From the NCBI GenBank assembly GCA_013398615.1, contig VZSR01002092.1:1192109-1256108 (forward strand): DNA of 64,000 nucleotides, in the 5' to 3' direction. Shown piece by piece: positions 11,201 to 24,040 of this stretch. Below the pieces are notes generated by a model. The model made no database searches and had not been told where the DNA came from. It was given only the letters and a program-made list of their open reading frames with translations. The stretch is from Brachypodius melanocephalos (taxonomy: Eukaryota > Chordata > Aves > Passeriformes > Pycnonotidae). A program made the position numbers and the translations under genes. The stretch's first letter is position 1. Every line of letters starts with the position of its first letter.

Positions 11201-13570
11201 GCTCCTAAAGATTCTGGAGAATAAACTCCCATCTCCCTGTGTACACATGCTGAGATTCCAGTAATTTGCTAATTATTCTTAAAATTAATGCAACCTAGAG
11301 ATAGCAGGAAAAAATGCAGCAAATCCTCAGCCATGTGAACTTTTGAACCCAAACTTTTAATAAATTTGAGATGGTCACTTAATAGAGGCTTTCATCAGAA
11401 TTTTAATGGACTTCATTCTGTGCTAAACTGCAGAAAGAAAATAAATTGCCTACAATCCTTTGGGACTAAAATATGGCTGATTATAACTTCAAACATGAGA
11501 GGTATCCCTTGGCTCTTGCCAAAGAGCCTCATAACACTTATATGCTCCTCTGAAAACCCAAACCTCTGTTTCTGAGGAGAATTATTGTTATTAAATCTAG
11601 TAGAAGCTTCTGTTTTGTTGCAGAAATTAAGTCCAAGAAAACTGGTGACAAGATCTCAGATTGTCGTCTCTTATAATGAATCAAATGCATATTTTAAAGA
11701 GGGAGAAAGAAAGAGCTTTATTTTTTTCCCACAAGAAAGGAAAAATCTCAGGATTTCAAAGATACTTTTATGATGGCCTAGGCTACAGCATGGAGTGAAG
11801 TGACTAAAAGAGATATAACACATCAAGACTGACATGCCATTTCACATGTCTCAGTGATTTTGTTATTGTGGTGACTGAATGGGCTGATCTGGTTTTGAAG
11901 AGCTTTGGTGCAGCACTTCAGATCATACTGGCATTCTTGTTAGGATATACTGATGGTAGCCTCTGCACTATGAGGCTCAATTGGTTCCCCTTCCTTATTC
12001 TCATTGCAAAACGTTTTCCTACATAGTTTCCTACATAATTTGGGGTTGCAGAAGTATGTGAAAGGGCATATGGCATCTGGTGCTGAAGTTCTGATACTGA
12101 TCTAAACCCAGCCCAGCCCTTTTGTACATGATTATGAAAAATCAGGCTGATTCACTGGGCAGTCATACTCTCAGCATTTTAGCCTCCTAACATTTTCTCT
12201 TCATGCTGTTTGGTATTTTAAAGGAGAAAAAACCCCGCTGATAAGCTAAATATTGGGAATTCAAAAACTTGTGCATGGTCTCTGCCAAGTTTGGCTCTTG
12301 AGTCTGTCTCAACCAGTAGGCATTATTTCAATCAAAACAATTTGTGAGGAAAGTCAACCTTGGGCACAGGTTCAACTATTTAGCTAGCTAGAGCTTAAAT
12401 ACTCTGTTTTCCCAGCCATTTCTAAAGGAATTTATAGTTTTAAAGTAAGCTTTCTTTTTTTTTTTTTTCTAAATTAACACAGTTTGTAATTTTTGAATTC
12501 AAGGTCAGAGTTTTAGCTGGTCATAAGCAGTGCAGCATTTTCATCTTGCTATTATTACTGTGGATAATTTTTCAGGATCTGCAGTCTAAAATATAAACCA
12601 TGTGTGTGGGTTATCATGGAAGTAATAATTTGACCAACACTGGTCTTTTGGAAGTCTTTCAGTATTTTTTTTCTCAAGTTATTTGTATCAAAAGCATTTC
12701 TTCTCTTAGTTTTTCTGAAGCATAGCTTAAAAACTATAATACTGGAGTTTTCCTCCTCTATTCAGACACAAATCAAAAGTGTTTTTCATCAATTTTGCTA
12801 CTGTTCACTATAGAATTAAAACTGACATTATAAACACTCAATGTACTTGTAGTAGAAGTAGACCTTTTGATCTTTCATTCTTCAAAGTGTCCACTTGTCA
12901 AAATCAGAAAGAGGAGTGGAGAGAAACCACATATTGTATGGTAACAAACAAATAAGACACAAAGAATTTCTGTTTTCAAAGCTGGCATGTACTCCAGAAC
13001 AGTTCTTGCCATGAGAACACTTGATTAATCTCAGCAGCGTTCACTTGTTCCGTTTGGGTACTGTCCTGTCACTTATCCTGGCAATTGCAAATACAGAGCT
13101 GTTTTACATAAAATAATGGGTGAGTGAGTTCATGTTCTTGCTCATTTTGCCAAGCTGCAGCAGCATACCCTCAAGTATATTGAACATTACTGGAGAGTGC
13201 CTTTACCCAAGGGAAAATATGCCCTGAAATAATTTATGATCTGCCCTGTTCTAGGGAAATGCAAGGAACATGTTGTCCTCTCCGAGCATTGTGACGCAGT
13301 TTCACTGACATAAAATTAGACAAGGCTGAGACTGGCTCCTCTGATAGTTGTATGATGGACTGCCTTTGTGGCTTCCTTTGGGAGCACTGGATATTGCTAA
13401 AGAGGCAAGGACCCGAGCCTGTCACATCTCACATGGGTTATTAGGGCCAGGATCTGAAGGGTTCTCCTCTAAAGCACTGGAAGGTTTATGGCTTCAGAGA
13501 CAGCTCTATCAGTCCCATTGTTTATTTGAGTGAATTGAAAGACAAGCTTATAATATTTCGTCTGTCTCTT
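8236..13570. other. noncoding stretch, no gene recognised
   Basis: I see no gene or clear interspersed repeat here. Low-complexity runs include 14 T at 10551-10564 and 14 T at 12455-12468. The imperfect direct repeat TTTCCTACATA occurs twice near 12015-12040 with a 14-base period. The open frames are short and unremarkable; the longest, at 8597-8947, shows no domain. Confidence 0.5.
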
Positions 13571-13613
13571 GTTTGTTTGTGTTTGTTTGTTAGTTTGTTT
13601 TTGGGTTTTTTTC
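13571..13613. repeat. (GTTT)n low-complexity tract
   Basis: Imperfect GTTT/GTTTT repeats pass into GGGTTTTTTT. This is the complementary-strand version of the A/C-rich tracts found elsewhere in the window. Confidence 0.75.
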
Positions 13614-15887
13614 CTCCCTCATGTAGAGACATGAGGAGGATAAGAGAGGAAAGAAAGAGAGAGGGGAAGATCAATTCCTCTGATACCTTCAGCAGGGAAG
13701 ATGGGGATCCCTGTCATCAGTATTTCAACACTTTACAACTTAACTCTCTGAATACTTAGAAGGCCTGAGTAGAGAGTCCTTAGGTGGGAAATTAAACTAT
13801 AATGAGATAATGGAGAATGGCGTTTTGTGCATGTAAAATATTTTCATGTTTACTTGTATATAACATTTTATATACATTTTAAAATATAATTCAGTCATAT
13901 GTAAGAGAATTTTTTCCAGATATTTCCAGGATTCTTCCACTACTGGAAGCACTGCAAATCACTGGAATGCTACAGAATAGCAGGCTAAGGAAAGTGCTAA
14001 TCATAGGACTAATTACCAACTCTCTGCCTATTGGAGTGCACTGTTGACTGTGAATAGTGGTTTGGAAAACCCATGAAGAGTGTGAGAATGGGTCTAACTA
14101 CCCCAGTCTTAGGTCCTGATTTGCAATGATATGTTTCTATTAAAATTACTGAATAGCAAGATGCACAGGGAATCCTCAAGTATGCTTAATTATACTTTCC
14201 TATAATGCAAGAAGCAGGAGGCTTTCAGTTCTTATAATTAAAGAGATAGTTAAGAAGGCAGAAGAAAATAATGTTATGCATGTACTGGGATTGACCTTGG
14301 AAACTGGAGATATCAGCTTCCCACTGTGAGGAGAACCTTACTTGGTATTGCTTTCCAAATTTTTGTTGCATGTGCTGAACTTTCTGAGACAGGTGCTTGC
14401 CTCAGGCTTGAGTTATTAGTACTTTTTACCCCAGCACCTCCAATCATGTTTTATACGCACTGCAATGTGATTTTTAGTGGTGCAGTTACATTCTTCTCTT
14501 CAACTCTTCTCTTCAACTCTCAACTCTGAGGCATGGAATTTTTGGTGTCAGGAGCTGGAGGAGAGAGAGGACAATGCTTCTGTCCTTCACCCACGGCAAG
14601 ACTGGCACTGGGGGTGTCCCAGCCTTGTCCCATGTCTTCTCCAGAGAGCCAGGAAGAAGCAGTTGCTTTGCTGTGGCTTTCAGCAGTGCTTGTGGTGCAG
14701 CCTGCTGTCCAGCTTGGGAATGTTCTTTCTTTCCCATGGTCATAAAGTCTTTGAGTTGAACTCTCTTGTTCCCGGGCAAGCTAATGTCAATGCCAGTGGT
14801 GTAACCCAAAGAACAAAGATCCTCTGCTGAAGGGCATGAAGAGGAGCCAGCATCTGGCATAAAGGAATAGATAATTATGTGTTTCATGTGCTTACTACCA
14901 AAACACGTGGTCGACACTGACCATCACAACATGTCAGCCAAAGGTGTAGTAGTCCTAAAAAAGTATGCATTAACTGGGAATGCGTTGTAAAATACCATGT
15001 GTAATATAAAGGGCATAACCCCCCACCACTATTTGTGAGGAAATACAGTGGAAAATAAAAACATAGAATTAAACACAGCTTTTCCAAATCAAAAAATGTT
15101 TCTATTGTCCTTAATAAGTTTTTTCCTTCAGTTTTTCACCTACTGATTTTTCACCAAGACTAATTTCTTGGGGCAAAAATGTTGGTTTCACAGAGACCAG
15201 CTTTGCATTTATAAATTCCAACCCACGAAAATATCTCCGAGACTTTGCATTTTTTGCTGTGGAGAAAAACAGCTATCACTCTGCTTTTCCTTTAAAATAA
15301 AACCCAATGAAAAATGTTAAAAAACTGAGCTGCTCTTCAGATGTGTCTTTAATGCAAAAGTTTGGGGCCAGTACAGGAATAAAAATGAAATTCTGTGGCC
15401 TGGCTTGGGGAGAGCTGGTCTTAATCAAGCAAGAGCTCTTCCTGATTTTATCTGAAAAATGGTCTAATTGAAATAATTGCCAGTCTGAAGTTCATTTGAA
15501 TGGATTAGTAGCCTCAGCTTCTGAGTCTCATGATGGAAAATTCCACTGAAATTTTGTCATTGCTTTTGAATGAAAAATGTGCTGATCAAGTGCATGAGGA
15601 AATAAATGAGAAATTTATTGATCAAAAGAAAGACCAACTACCCTATTTTGTCAGCAGGGATGGGAATAGTTGTGTAGTGGGGGAGGAGTAACACAACTTC
15701 ACCCCCTGCCTCCCTGTTGATCACAGGATTCTGTGACTGTGATTCTAAGAGTGTGTGATTCTGTCCCTGTGGCCTTGCAGCTCTGAAAAACAAAGTCCAT
15801 GTGTAAGGTAAGTGCTAACCTGGTGGATGGGGAGGAGTTTCAATCCAAACTTGGAGCTGGTAATCTGTTAAGAGCCTCATGCTCATC
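13614..15887. other. noncoding stretch, partly GC-richer
   Basis: A GC-richer part at about 14530-14830 produces overlapping frames of up to 134 codons on both strands. Such mutual overlap without domains suggests few stop codons rather than coding. At 14493-14518 a 13-base unit (CTTCTCTTCAACT) is repeated twice in tandem. At about 15725-15763, repeated GATTCTGTG-like words resemble a decayed CR1 tail, but there is no CR1 body beside them. Confidence 0.45.
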
Positions 15888-16020
15888 AAAGAAAAAAAAA
15901 AGAATGCCTCCCACCCACCCCTCCAAAAAACCCCCAACAAAAACAAACAAACAAACAAACACAAAAACATAAAAAACCAACCAAAAAAAAACCCCAATCC
16001 AAAACAAAACCAAACCAACA
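15888..16020. repeat. A/C-rich low-complexity tract
   Basis: A purely A/C-dominated stretch. It begins with a poly-A run, passes through a C-rich segment (C runs at 15910-15912, 15914-15916, 15918-15921 and 15931-15935), a perfect (AAAC)n core at about 15938-15965, and then CCAAAA words. The minus strand is T/G-rich and the C runs nearly fit a G-quadruplex pattern, except that the last loop is nine bases. The phenylalanine-rich minus-strand frame here is a by-product of the tract. Confidence 0.85.
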
Positions 16021-19000
16021 TCCTGGATTGTTTAATTGAAAAAAACCCAAAGCAGGTGGTTTCTCGTTTGCTGCTGATAGTGCTGGCCTCTGCAAAAGGC
16101 AGTTTTAGGATCCAGCTGGGATCAAACCCATCCTTGAAGAACACAGGTGGTGTTTTATAGTTCTGCCAAGCCAAACAGTTTTTAATAACAGCTGGACTTT
16201 GTAGGAGCCTCACAGGCAGAGTCTGTCTGGAAGAAATTTCAATGCCATGCATTTCCTCCCTGTCTTCTTCAGGTTCCCCTTGCTGATGTGCCTGGGGCTG
16301 ATTTGTCTCTTGCAGAGCATCTTTTTGTCTCCATTCCAGTGTTTTCCAAATTTCTGTTTCAAAACTGTATTCTATACTTTAGAGCAAAGTGAATGGCTAA
16401 AATGTTTTTATTTTTTCCTGGAAGAACAGAAGGCTTTTAAAAAAATTTGGCTTAAATAAAACAGTTAAATCAAACTGGCTTAAATAAAAGAGTTAGTAAG
16501 TAGAAGAGTTTATTTACTTTGGACAAAAATGGGGTTAAGCATAGCCTTTTAAAAAAATCAATAATCTGAAAGTAAATTTTGAAAGTTCAAAGGAAAGAGG
16601 GAGTGTATTTTTGATCACAGTATATTTTTTCATTTATTAAAATCGAAGCAGTTCAGTACATTCAACGTGAACCTCCACATACTTTAATTGACTAGAGTCT
16701 TTATCTCTGATGAGTAAATTATCTGTCTAAAAGATTTGACATCCTTCTGTATGAAAGTTTGATGTTGTGGAAGCCTGATACAATTTGTTTGAATTGCCAT
16801 GGTATCTGATCTCTTTGACTAAGATTTCCTCTGTTTGGCTGAAGGTAAATAAAATGTTGTGTGTTCCAAAAGTCAGATTTAGGATCTAGAGTCTCTTTAG
16901 ATGGACGACTTTCTGGTCTGACCACATGTCACACAGTAGAACAGCAGAATTTGTTTTTGCAAAGAAATTGGGAGCGTTGTCTAAGAGGAAAATCCTTTTA
17001 ACTTGCAAGGTTTACCACTTTAAACACTGGCCCTAATTTCTTTTCTCATTTTCTATGTTTTATGTTCTTGAGATTTTCTGCATATGCAGACCTATTCAGA
17101 ACTTAGATGTGTCTTCAGAAAAAGATGAAACACAACTTTAGAGGATTTTTTTTGTGTTTTCCTGTTTTTCTCTGACAAACCATGTCTGCACATGAACTTT
17201 GGGATTGCCCTATTCTTTAGGCAGCTGGTGGCACAGCTGTGCTCTGAGGAGTGTTTGGCAAGTACAGATGACAGGACAGGTCTAAATTAGTTCCTTGTGT
17301 GTCACAATCTGTGTCTAAAGTTGAAATGCCCCATAACTAGGTGGAATATTCTCTTCAGACTTAATGTTGACCTTTAGAACTATGTGCAAGGACAGTGTGG
17401 ATTTAACAAATTATTATTCCCAGTGCTAAAATGTAATGAGTGGTGAGCCTCAAATCTTTTCTTGAGTGACACCACATGGATATTTACAGCAACATACAAA
17501 GGCAGTCTGGCTTTCCTTTGCAATTCCACACACCCACCACTGCAAAATGTTGCCCATCATCTTCTGGACATTTATGCAGTTTTGTGTTGGAATATATGGA
17601 GAGCCCAAACATAGTGCAGACCCATCATGTAAGCAGATGCCTGTGATATCATTATTTGGTGGATAGTCTTCTCTCCACATGGCAGGAAAAGGACTGCCAG
17701 AAAATAAGGATAGTTGGGGGGTTGGCATAGAACTGATCTCTCAGTCCATTCATCTAGAAGTAATTTGTGCACTTCTGGTGTGAAGTAATTCCGATTCATT
17801 CATCTGCTGCTTATGTATTATATGATCAGCACCAGATTTGATTAGAACTGCTATGCCAGATTCAGTAACTCAGCATCATACGAGTGCTGCCTAGTAAGCA
17901 TAGTTCATCTTTGAGATAATATTGCATTTCGGCTGATCAAATCCAAAGATATTCACAACAATAATTTTATGCTTACAGGAATTCTACCTAGCCTATTTAA
18001 TATGTCACATGGAGCTCAATTCTACTAAGATCAAAAATGTAATTGAATCATCTTTCAAGCCCAGTATCAGCTCTTAGAAGATTTACAATTACCCATAAAC
18101 ACAGTGAAATATTTCTCTGCTCCTATACTAGAACTACAATAGTCTAATCTTTAGTAAATTTTTAATTTAAGGTCTGCTGTCTAATTTAAACTTTGTGTTT
18201 TAGTTGCTGTGCTTGGAAATGGTATATAAAGGTGTCACTGGCACATATGAACTGGAGAAGTTTCCATAATAATGTTTTAACACTTCTGAATTCCAAGAGT
18301 ATTTGTGCCTCCTTTGGTCCCTTACAATGGATGCAAATGGTTGATACTGAGGAGTGGAGCAGGGCCACAGCTGAGCCCTGGTTATAGGAGCATGGGGAGC
18401 AAATGAAGGGACTGTTCCTGATTAAAGAGAGGGCTACAGGGAGACAGAGCAAGAGCTGAGCTTCATACAAAGGTCTTTAGCAGTTGGTTTGGGACCTGGC
18501 CCTGCTTTCAATAACCACCTCTAGTGAACCAGCTTGGACTAACACCATCCAAGTGCTTTAAGTAGTCAGGCAGGCAACAAATGGGATGGAAGAGAACCTC
18601 GTCATGGCAAATCATGTAAATCTGCTGTCTGCTCCCATAAAATTTGCAACAGTTTCAAGCTAGTTGGACTCTGGGACCATGCTTTTCTTAGTCTGGTCTT
18701 TGCTGAACATTTATCACTTCTGTAAAGAGGATTCTTGAACAAGCATTCCAACTTACATAACAGAACCTTAACTAGAGCAAATTAAACCTGATTGAGATGA
18801 AATATTAGAAATACAAAATGCTTATTCTTCAATCAGCCTCATTCTTTAACATTTATTGTATTTATTTGCTCGTAGAAATTATGTAGGACTGTCTATATGG
18901 ATACAAGTGAATTTTTAAAGGACGTTCTAAGTACCACATATGGTTCAAAAAATTTCAGGCAGAAATGCATCCATCGAGTTCCTATTTCTATTCATCTGTC

Positions 19001-19440
19001 AAGTAAGCAAATAAATATGTTTGAAAATAGATTGTTTTTAATGTATCAGTTATCGGTTTCTGAACCCTACAACTGTTTTGCACAGTAAATATGCAGCTAA
19101 TATGTTTTCACTTGTCAAAAACTCTTCAGAATTTTATATCCAATAGACACTGTTTAGATAGAGAAGAGGCTATCTGTAGCTAAATATATTCATTATACTT
19201 CCCTTATTTTGATCCAAATAGAGATATATCATAGTGAAAAATTATGACAGAAAAAATGTGCATTGTGGGGAGGGCAGTTGAACCTTGTCATGTCCCATTC
19301 CATGTCCAGACTTCTCTCAGCTTTTTGAGAGTTTGACGTGTGGAGGAATGATACAGCATGGCCTACAGAGGAAAAATCATGAAAGCATGTGGATGTGTGG
19401 GTGGATAAATAATGTAGCTGTTCTGTAGAAAGAATTCATG
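16021..19440. other. noncoding stretch, no gene recognised
   Basis: I see no gene. A 28-base-period direct duplication begins at 16448 and 16476. The rest is AT-rich unique sequence with short frames on both strands and no domains. Confidence 0.5.
16448..16496. repeat. short tandem duplication, 28-bp period
   Basis: TGGCTTAAATAAAA is followed by CAGTTA in the first copy and GAGTTA in the second. The copies start 28 bases apart and differ by one base over about 20, which suggests a recent replication-slippage duplication. Confidence 0.65.
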
Positions 19441-19680
19441 CAATCACAGAATAATTTAGCCTGGAAGGGATCTCTGGAGCCTCTCTGCACAAAGCAATTA
19501 AAACTACAAAGTTTTATTAAGTTGTCCAGAGCTTTGTTCAATTGTTTCTGGATGTCTCCAAGGATGGAGATTGCTCAGCAGTTCTGGGCATCTGTTCCAA
19601 TATGTGAGCACCCTTATGGTGAAGGGCTTAGTATTTGGATTTCTCTTGCTGAAAATCTTGCCTAATTGTACCCATCTTAA
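19441..19680 (-). mobile_element. CR1 LINE, old 3' end fragment
   Basis: On the plus strand it begins with TCACAGAAT...CCTGGAAGGGATC. This is the reverse complement of the usual CR1 3' end, where an ATTCTGTG-type tail follows CCCTTCCA. It continues with words typical of the antisense CR1 3' region: CCTCTGCA, TGGATGTCTCCAAGGATGGAGA, GTTCCAATATGTGAGCACCCT and GTGAAG. The element therefore lies on the minus strand, 3' end to the left, and is 5'-truncated as most CR1 copies are. It is clearly more decayed than the copy at 46.5 kb, and its right end is uncertain. The 75-codon plus-strand frame here is CR1 antisense, not a gene. Confidence 0.75.
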
Positions 19681-22600
19681 TAAGCATTGTCTAGTTAACC
19701 TCTAGTGAATAGAATGCAAGAACCCCCTCCTGAAGGCTTTTTGGATGGGATTCAATATCCTCAAGGCGTCTCAGACACAGAGCCCACGTAACACACAGAA
19801 ATGGTCATAAGGCACTTCTAAACAGTGAGAGTCAGGTGAGAATGATCCTATCTAGTCTGACAAAGATACTTCTGCATGTCATTTGAGTGGACTCTCATGG
19901 AGAGTATCATTGGAGGACCTTCTTACTGGATCTAAAGGAGCCTAGATAGTACTCTAAATGCAGCTGATTTTGCTGTTTGGGCTTGGTTTAGTACATTGCC
20001 TTGTTCCCCAGTTTGGTTGTCTCCTACTGCCTGACTCCTGAGCCTTCAGGAGAGAGGTCATCTCTTCTTGGCTGATTCTGAAACATACGGCTCTTTCGGA
20101 GTGAGCAAACAATTTGTGAGTTTCCTCCAAATCCCCAAGTCTGTAATTTGTAAGTGTGGATCTTTTTTAACCAGATATTTTTAATGCAATAATTATTTCA
20201 TTATACAGTCCATTTGTTACTCACTGATGCTATAAATGGCTCATTCTGTGGGTTGGTGCTATATATATTAGCATTATCTACTTTTAATGCTTTTTTAAAA
20301 TTTTTAAGAGTTTTTAAATTATTATAGACCCTATTGCATGCATGTTGCAAATTAAATGGGTTTTTTTACATTTGTTGATTCCTTATACTGTATTGCATAT
20401 TTATTTCTGTTTTATCTCAGTGTGAAATTGTCAAATATTGGCATGGGAGCAGAATGATTCATGTCATGAGTGTGAAAGAACTAGGCTGAGTTTAGTGTTC
20501 CTTCTTCTAACAGAGGAACACTTCTAGGTTTGTTAATTTTTTTTTCCAAAAAAATGCTTACATTTTCTTGCTAGGAATTTTACTTAAGTTCTTAATTGGA
20601 AGAAATACTTCTTTTTTTTAATGCAGAGAAATACTGGAGGAAAAGCATAAAAAAGCAGTCAGAAGGGCAGAGAGGCAAAGAAAGCACAAGCAGAGCAGCT
20701 GTTGATAATGAAGTGGAAGGAAACTAATTATTTCAGGCAAAGGCTGTAAGCACTTGCAGGAGCAGAGCAGCTTTCATGGAGGAGCAGAAATGGCACTGCC
20801 TGCCTGCACCATCTTCTCTTTGCAAGAAACTCACTTTACTTGTAGGAGATGGGGATCTTTGGTACTCCTTCCCAAGTAGGAAACATAGTCTCAGACTGCT
20901 AAAGCTGATTTCACATTTAAGGAGCTTGAGAGCCACTGTTCATGCCTGTATATTATTAGTAATAACAATAGTCAGCAGCAGAATGATACCAACAGCATCT
21001 TTATCCAAACACCTTAAAAAAATAAAGATAGCTAAAGATCTGTGTGGGACGAGTCATTAAATTCAGGCAGGTCCATGTTTAAGGGCAGTAATCACCATGT
21101 GACTCTTTCTTTTGTATGTGTTGTGAATTTGACAAGGCAGTTTGTAAACTTATTTCAGAGATAAACATCATACAAGAGCACAGAGAAAATATTTTTATAT
21201 GTCTTTCTGTGGTAACCTGAATCTACTTATCCAATGGCAGAGGTAGTCTGGCTGAAAGCTTTGGCTCTGCAATTTTTAAGGAAAAAGCATTTGCCTGTCT
21301 TTCATTGTTGGGTTGATGTCTTGGCACATAATGCTTTGTTTAAAATGTTACTTGGGTTTGTTCTATGTGGTTTGGAATTTCTTTTTATACTATTCTCTTA
21401 GGTGTGAGCAAACTTAATTAAACAGAAACAAAGAAAATTAAAATAAAGCAAGTCTGAATTTGTAAGGACAGATGCACTTGCGCTGGGAGGAGAAGGATAA
21501 ATTAGAGGTTTTTTTCCAGCTCAGGCTCTGAAGAAGGCTATATGGTCTTTCCACAAACGCCTCTCATTAAAGCTTCCCTTTCTGGAGGCATTGTCTGCTC
21601 CCTGGGTGAGTTCTGTGTTCAGTCTGCCAAATTAATACAACAAACACCCCCACAGCTCACAGCTGCCATTGTCCTGGCACCAAGTGGGGAAGGAGAGTGG
21701 ACGGAGCATGGCTGAAATCCTAAGCATGCTCCATCTCCTCCAAGCACAAGTGTTTGTTGCAGGTGGACAGCACAGACAGAAGGTGCCTCTGGCTCCCTCT
21801 GTCCTTCCTCCTCAGCCTCTTCACTCCGAGACTTCTCTCCAGCGTGGACATACCTGTCCTCAGCTATGTGCCTAGGGTCACCACATTTAATTCTGGTTCT
21901 TCTCCCAATCTTGCAGTATAATCTTTGTCCAAGTCCTTTTGATCTTTCCATAGCCTTCCCAGCTGAGTTCCCCAGTTTCACCAAAGTTCTACAACTCCAT
22001 TTTTTTGCTGCTCCATGAGCAATTTTTTAATCTCATTTATGGCAGTTTCCAAAGCAATATGTAGTGAGAGCAAAACAGAAACTGGCAGAAGCAAAAGTAT
22101 TTTTAATTTTAAACTATTCTTGCAGACAAGTGGGTTATTAAATGCTTGCTCTGTGTGGTCTGATCACTAATAAACTATGTCCTACCTGCTTTGCTGGTAG
22201 AGACACAGAAATACAAGATCCTTATACTGGAACACTTCAGAGGAGGACAGTTGTTTAAAACTCTGCCTTAACTCAGTTCCTTGTCCACAAAACCTTGAAC
22301 TAGGAGCAGTTAAGATGTTGGGTTTTTTGTTCTTTTTTTCATTACATGGTCTGTTGTTTCAGGGATCAGGCTGGGTTATCACAATGATTTTATAGGACCT
22401 TAGTGCATGTTAATCCTGTCTGGGGCTCTCTGCTGCTTGACACTTCTTCTGAGGCTCCTCACTCGTGCAATGCTGTGTGCAGTCAGCAGACACAGAGCTG
22501 TGGTGCTGCTCTTTAAACAGAAGCATTTGTTTGCTTGGTGCAGAGCTGGTGGCTCACATCTTATTTCATCAGTCATTTTGCCACTCTAAACTTTAGGGCA

Positions 22601-23890
22601 CTTTTATATATAGTACAACAACATGTGCTAATTTTTTTCTTTTTTTTTTCTTTTTTTTTTTTTTTTTGGCCATTAAGTTATTCTTAGACACAAACTTAGT
22701 AATAGCAATTGCTAGCAAGGAATCCAGGCAGGATCAGACAAGCTCAGTAGCCCTCAGAAGTCTATGAAAAATCTCTGTCAGTCTAATGCTAACAATGTTC
22801 AGAGATAGGTTTGTAAGCTGCATTTCTTTTTTTTACTCCATGGCAGCTTACCAATAGCATTAGATGAAAAACAAGGGGAGAAAAAATATGAACCCATCAT
22901 TAATGAGGAAATTCCTTGATGCAAATTACCATTTTTATACAAACCAGTGAGGTTTCTGACTTCAACACAAGTGTGTGCAATGCCTGTTGTCATATCCTTA
23001 CACAGCCATGGAAAGGTCAATGCAGAATTTATTCTAAAGCCTGTGATTAACAAGTCCTGGTAGACCCTTGAGCAAACAAAAAATACTTTTGTTATTGGAC
23101 TAATAAGCAAATCTTGACTACAGGAAAAAAATCTTTTGTCATATAAATCCAAGTGAAGATGAAATGTTAATAAACACTGAGGTTGTGTGTATAAATCCCA
23201 GATGGCTACCAACAATTTTCCTATAAAATATTTATGTTACATAAAGTAATGTATTTATAATTTTGTTCCATTTCCAATTCCACACTCTTTTTTCCCACTG
23301 CTGTATTCTATATTTTGAATATTGCTTGGTCAATTTAACAGAAGAAAATGCACAGAGCAATAAAGGGTTTTTTCCTGGCCTAACTTTTTAAGGACTTGCA
23401 TCTTTTGCCATATGTAATTTTTTATTTTATGTCTATCTTCAAGTCACTCTCTTCAGTGCTGAACCTGTCAGAAAACAAGTAATCATCTAGAGAGGAAATT
23501 TACTGGAAATATTTAATAACTGTTTGGGCTCTGTGCAAAAGCATCCTACTGACAGTGCTGCCTGTGCATCCCTCTGTGAGATACTCCTCCTTCCACTCTT
23601 CCTACTTGTTTGTTACAAGTGAGACTGGCAGAAAAAGAGAAAGACAAAAATCTACTCTTCAGAAATTGAGGATTTCCTCTGGATATAAGTTTTCTTCATG
23701 ATCTGTTGTGAGCAACTCTAACAAGTCAGCTTCTTGCAGGAAAACATCTAAAATTTGTAAATCACTATAGCACTGGAGCAAATGACCAATATGACATTGT
23801 TGCTTCAGGGAAGAAAAGTTACCCTGCTCCTGAGGAGTGACTGTCACCGCAAACCTTGACACCCTCATCCCTGGGCACCTGCTGCTGCAC
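19681..23890. other. noncoding stretch, no gene recognised
   Basis: No gene is recognised. AT-rich sequence alternates with a GC-richer part at 21600-21900, where the frames on both strands are simply free of stop codons. A broken T run of about 36 bases lies at 22632-22667. Confidence 0.5.
22632..22667. repeat. poly-T tract
   Basis: About 36 bases of nearly pure T interrupted by two C. It could be a decayed A-tail of a minus-strand retroposed sequence or a plain homopolymer expansion. No retroposon body is recognisable to its left. Confidence 0.75.
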
Positions 23891-24040
23891 CTCCCTTTGT
23901 TTGTGTGCCCAAGCCAGTGTCCTCTGGGACATGTCACCTGCTCCCTTTGTTTGTGTGTCCATGGCAGTGTCCTCTGGGTCATGTCACCTGCTCCCTCTGT
24001 GTGTCCAAGCCAGTGTCCTCTGGGTCATGGCACCTGCTCC
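23891..24040. repeat. minisatellite, 50-bp unit, three copies
   Basis: The units start at 23891, 23941 and 23991, each beginning CTCCCTTTGT or CTCCCTCTGT and ending near CACCTG. The first two are 50 bases and differ at a few positions. The third is 46 bases because one TTTG is missing. Partial similarity (GGGCACCTGCTGCTGCAC) just before 23891 hints at an earlier damaged copy. Several frames read through the array, but 50 is not a multiple of three and the frame shifts between copies, so it is not a protein repeat. Confidence 0.9.

Noticed and set aside
14513..14917. 134-codon minus-strand frame with competing frames on the plus strand
   Set aside because: GC-richer sequence with few stops; all frames overlap each other and none shows a motif.
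15725..15763. GATTCTGTG-like words resembling a CR1 tail on the plus strand
   Set aside because: No CR1 body is visible upstream; repeated short words alone are not enough.
15815..16252. 145-codon minus-strand frame with hydrophobic, Phe-rich segments resembling membrane helices
   Set aside because: The hydrophobic part is the translation of the T/G-rich complement of an A/C tract.
21619..21984. 121-codon minus-strand frame
   Set aside because: Contains a Glu/Arg-rich low-complexity stretch and no domain; frames on the plus strand overlap it.
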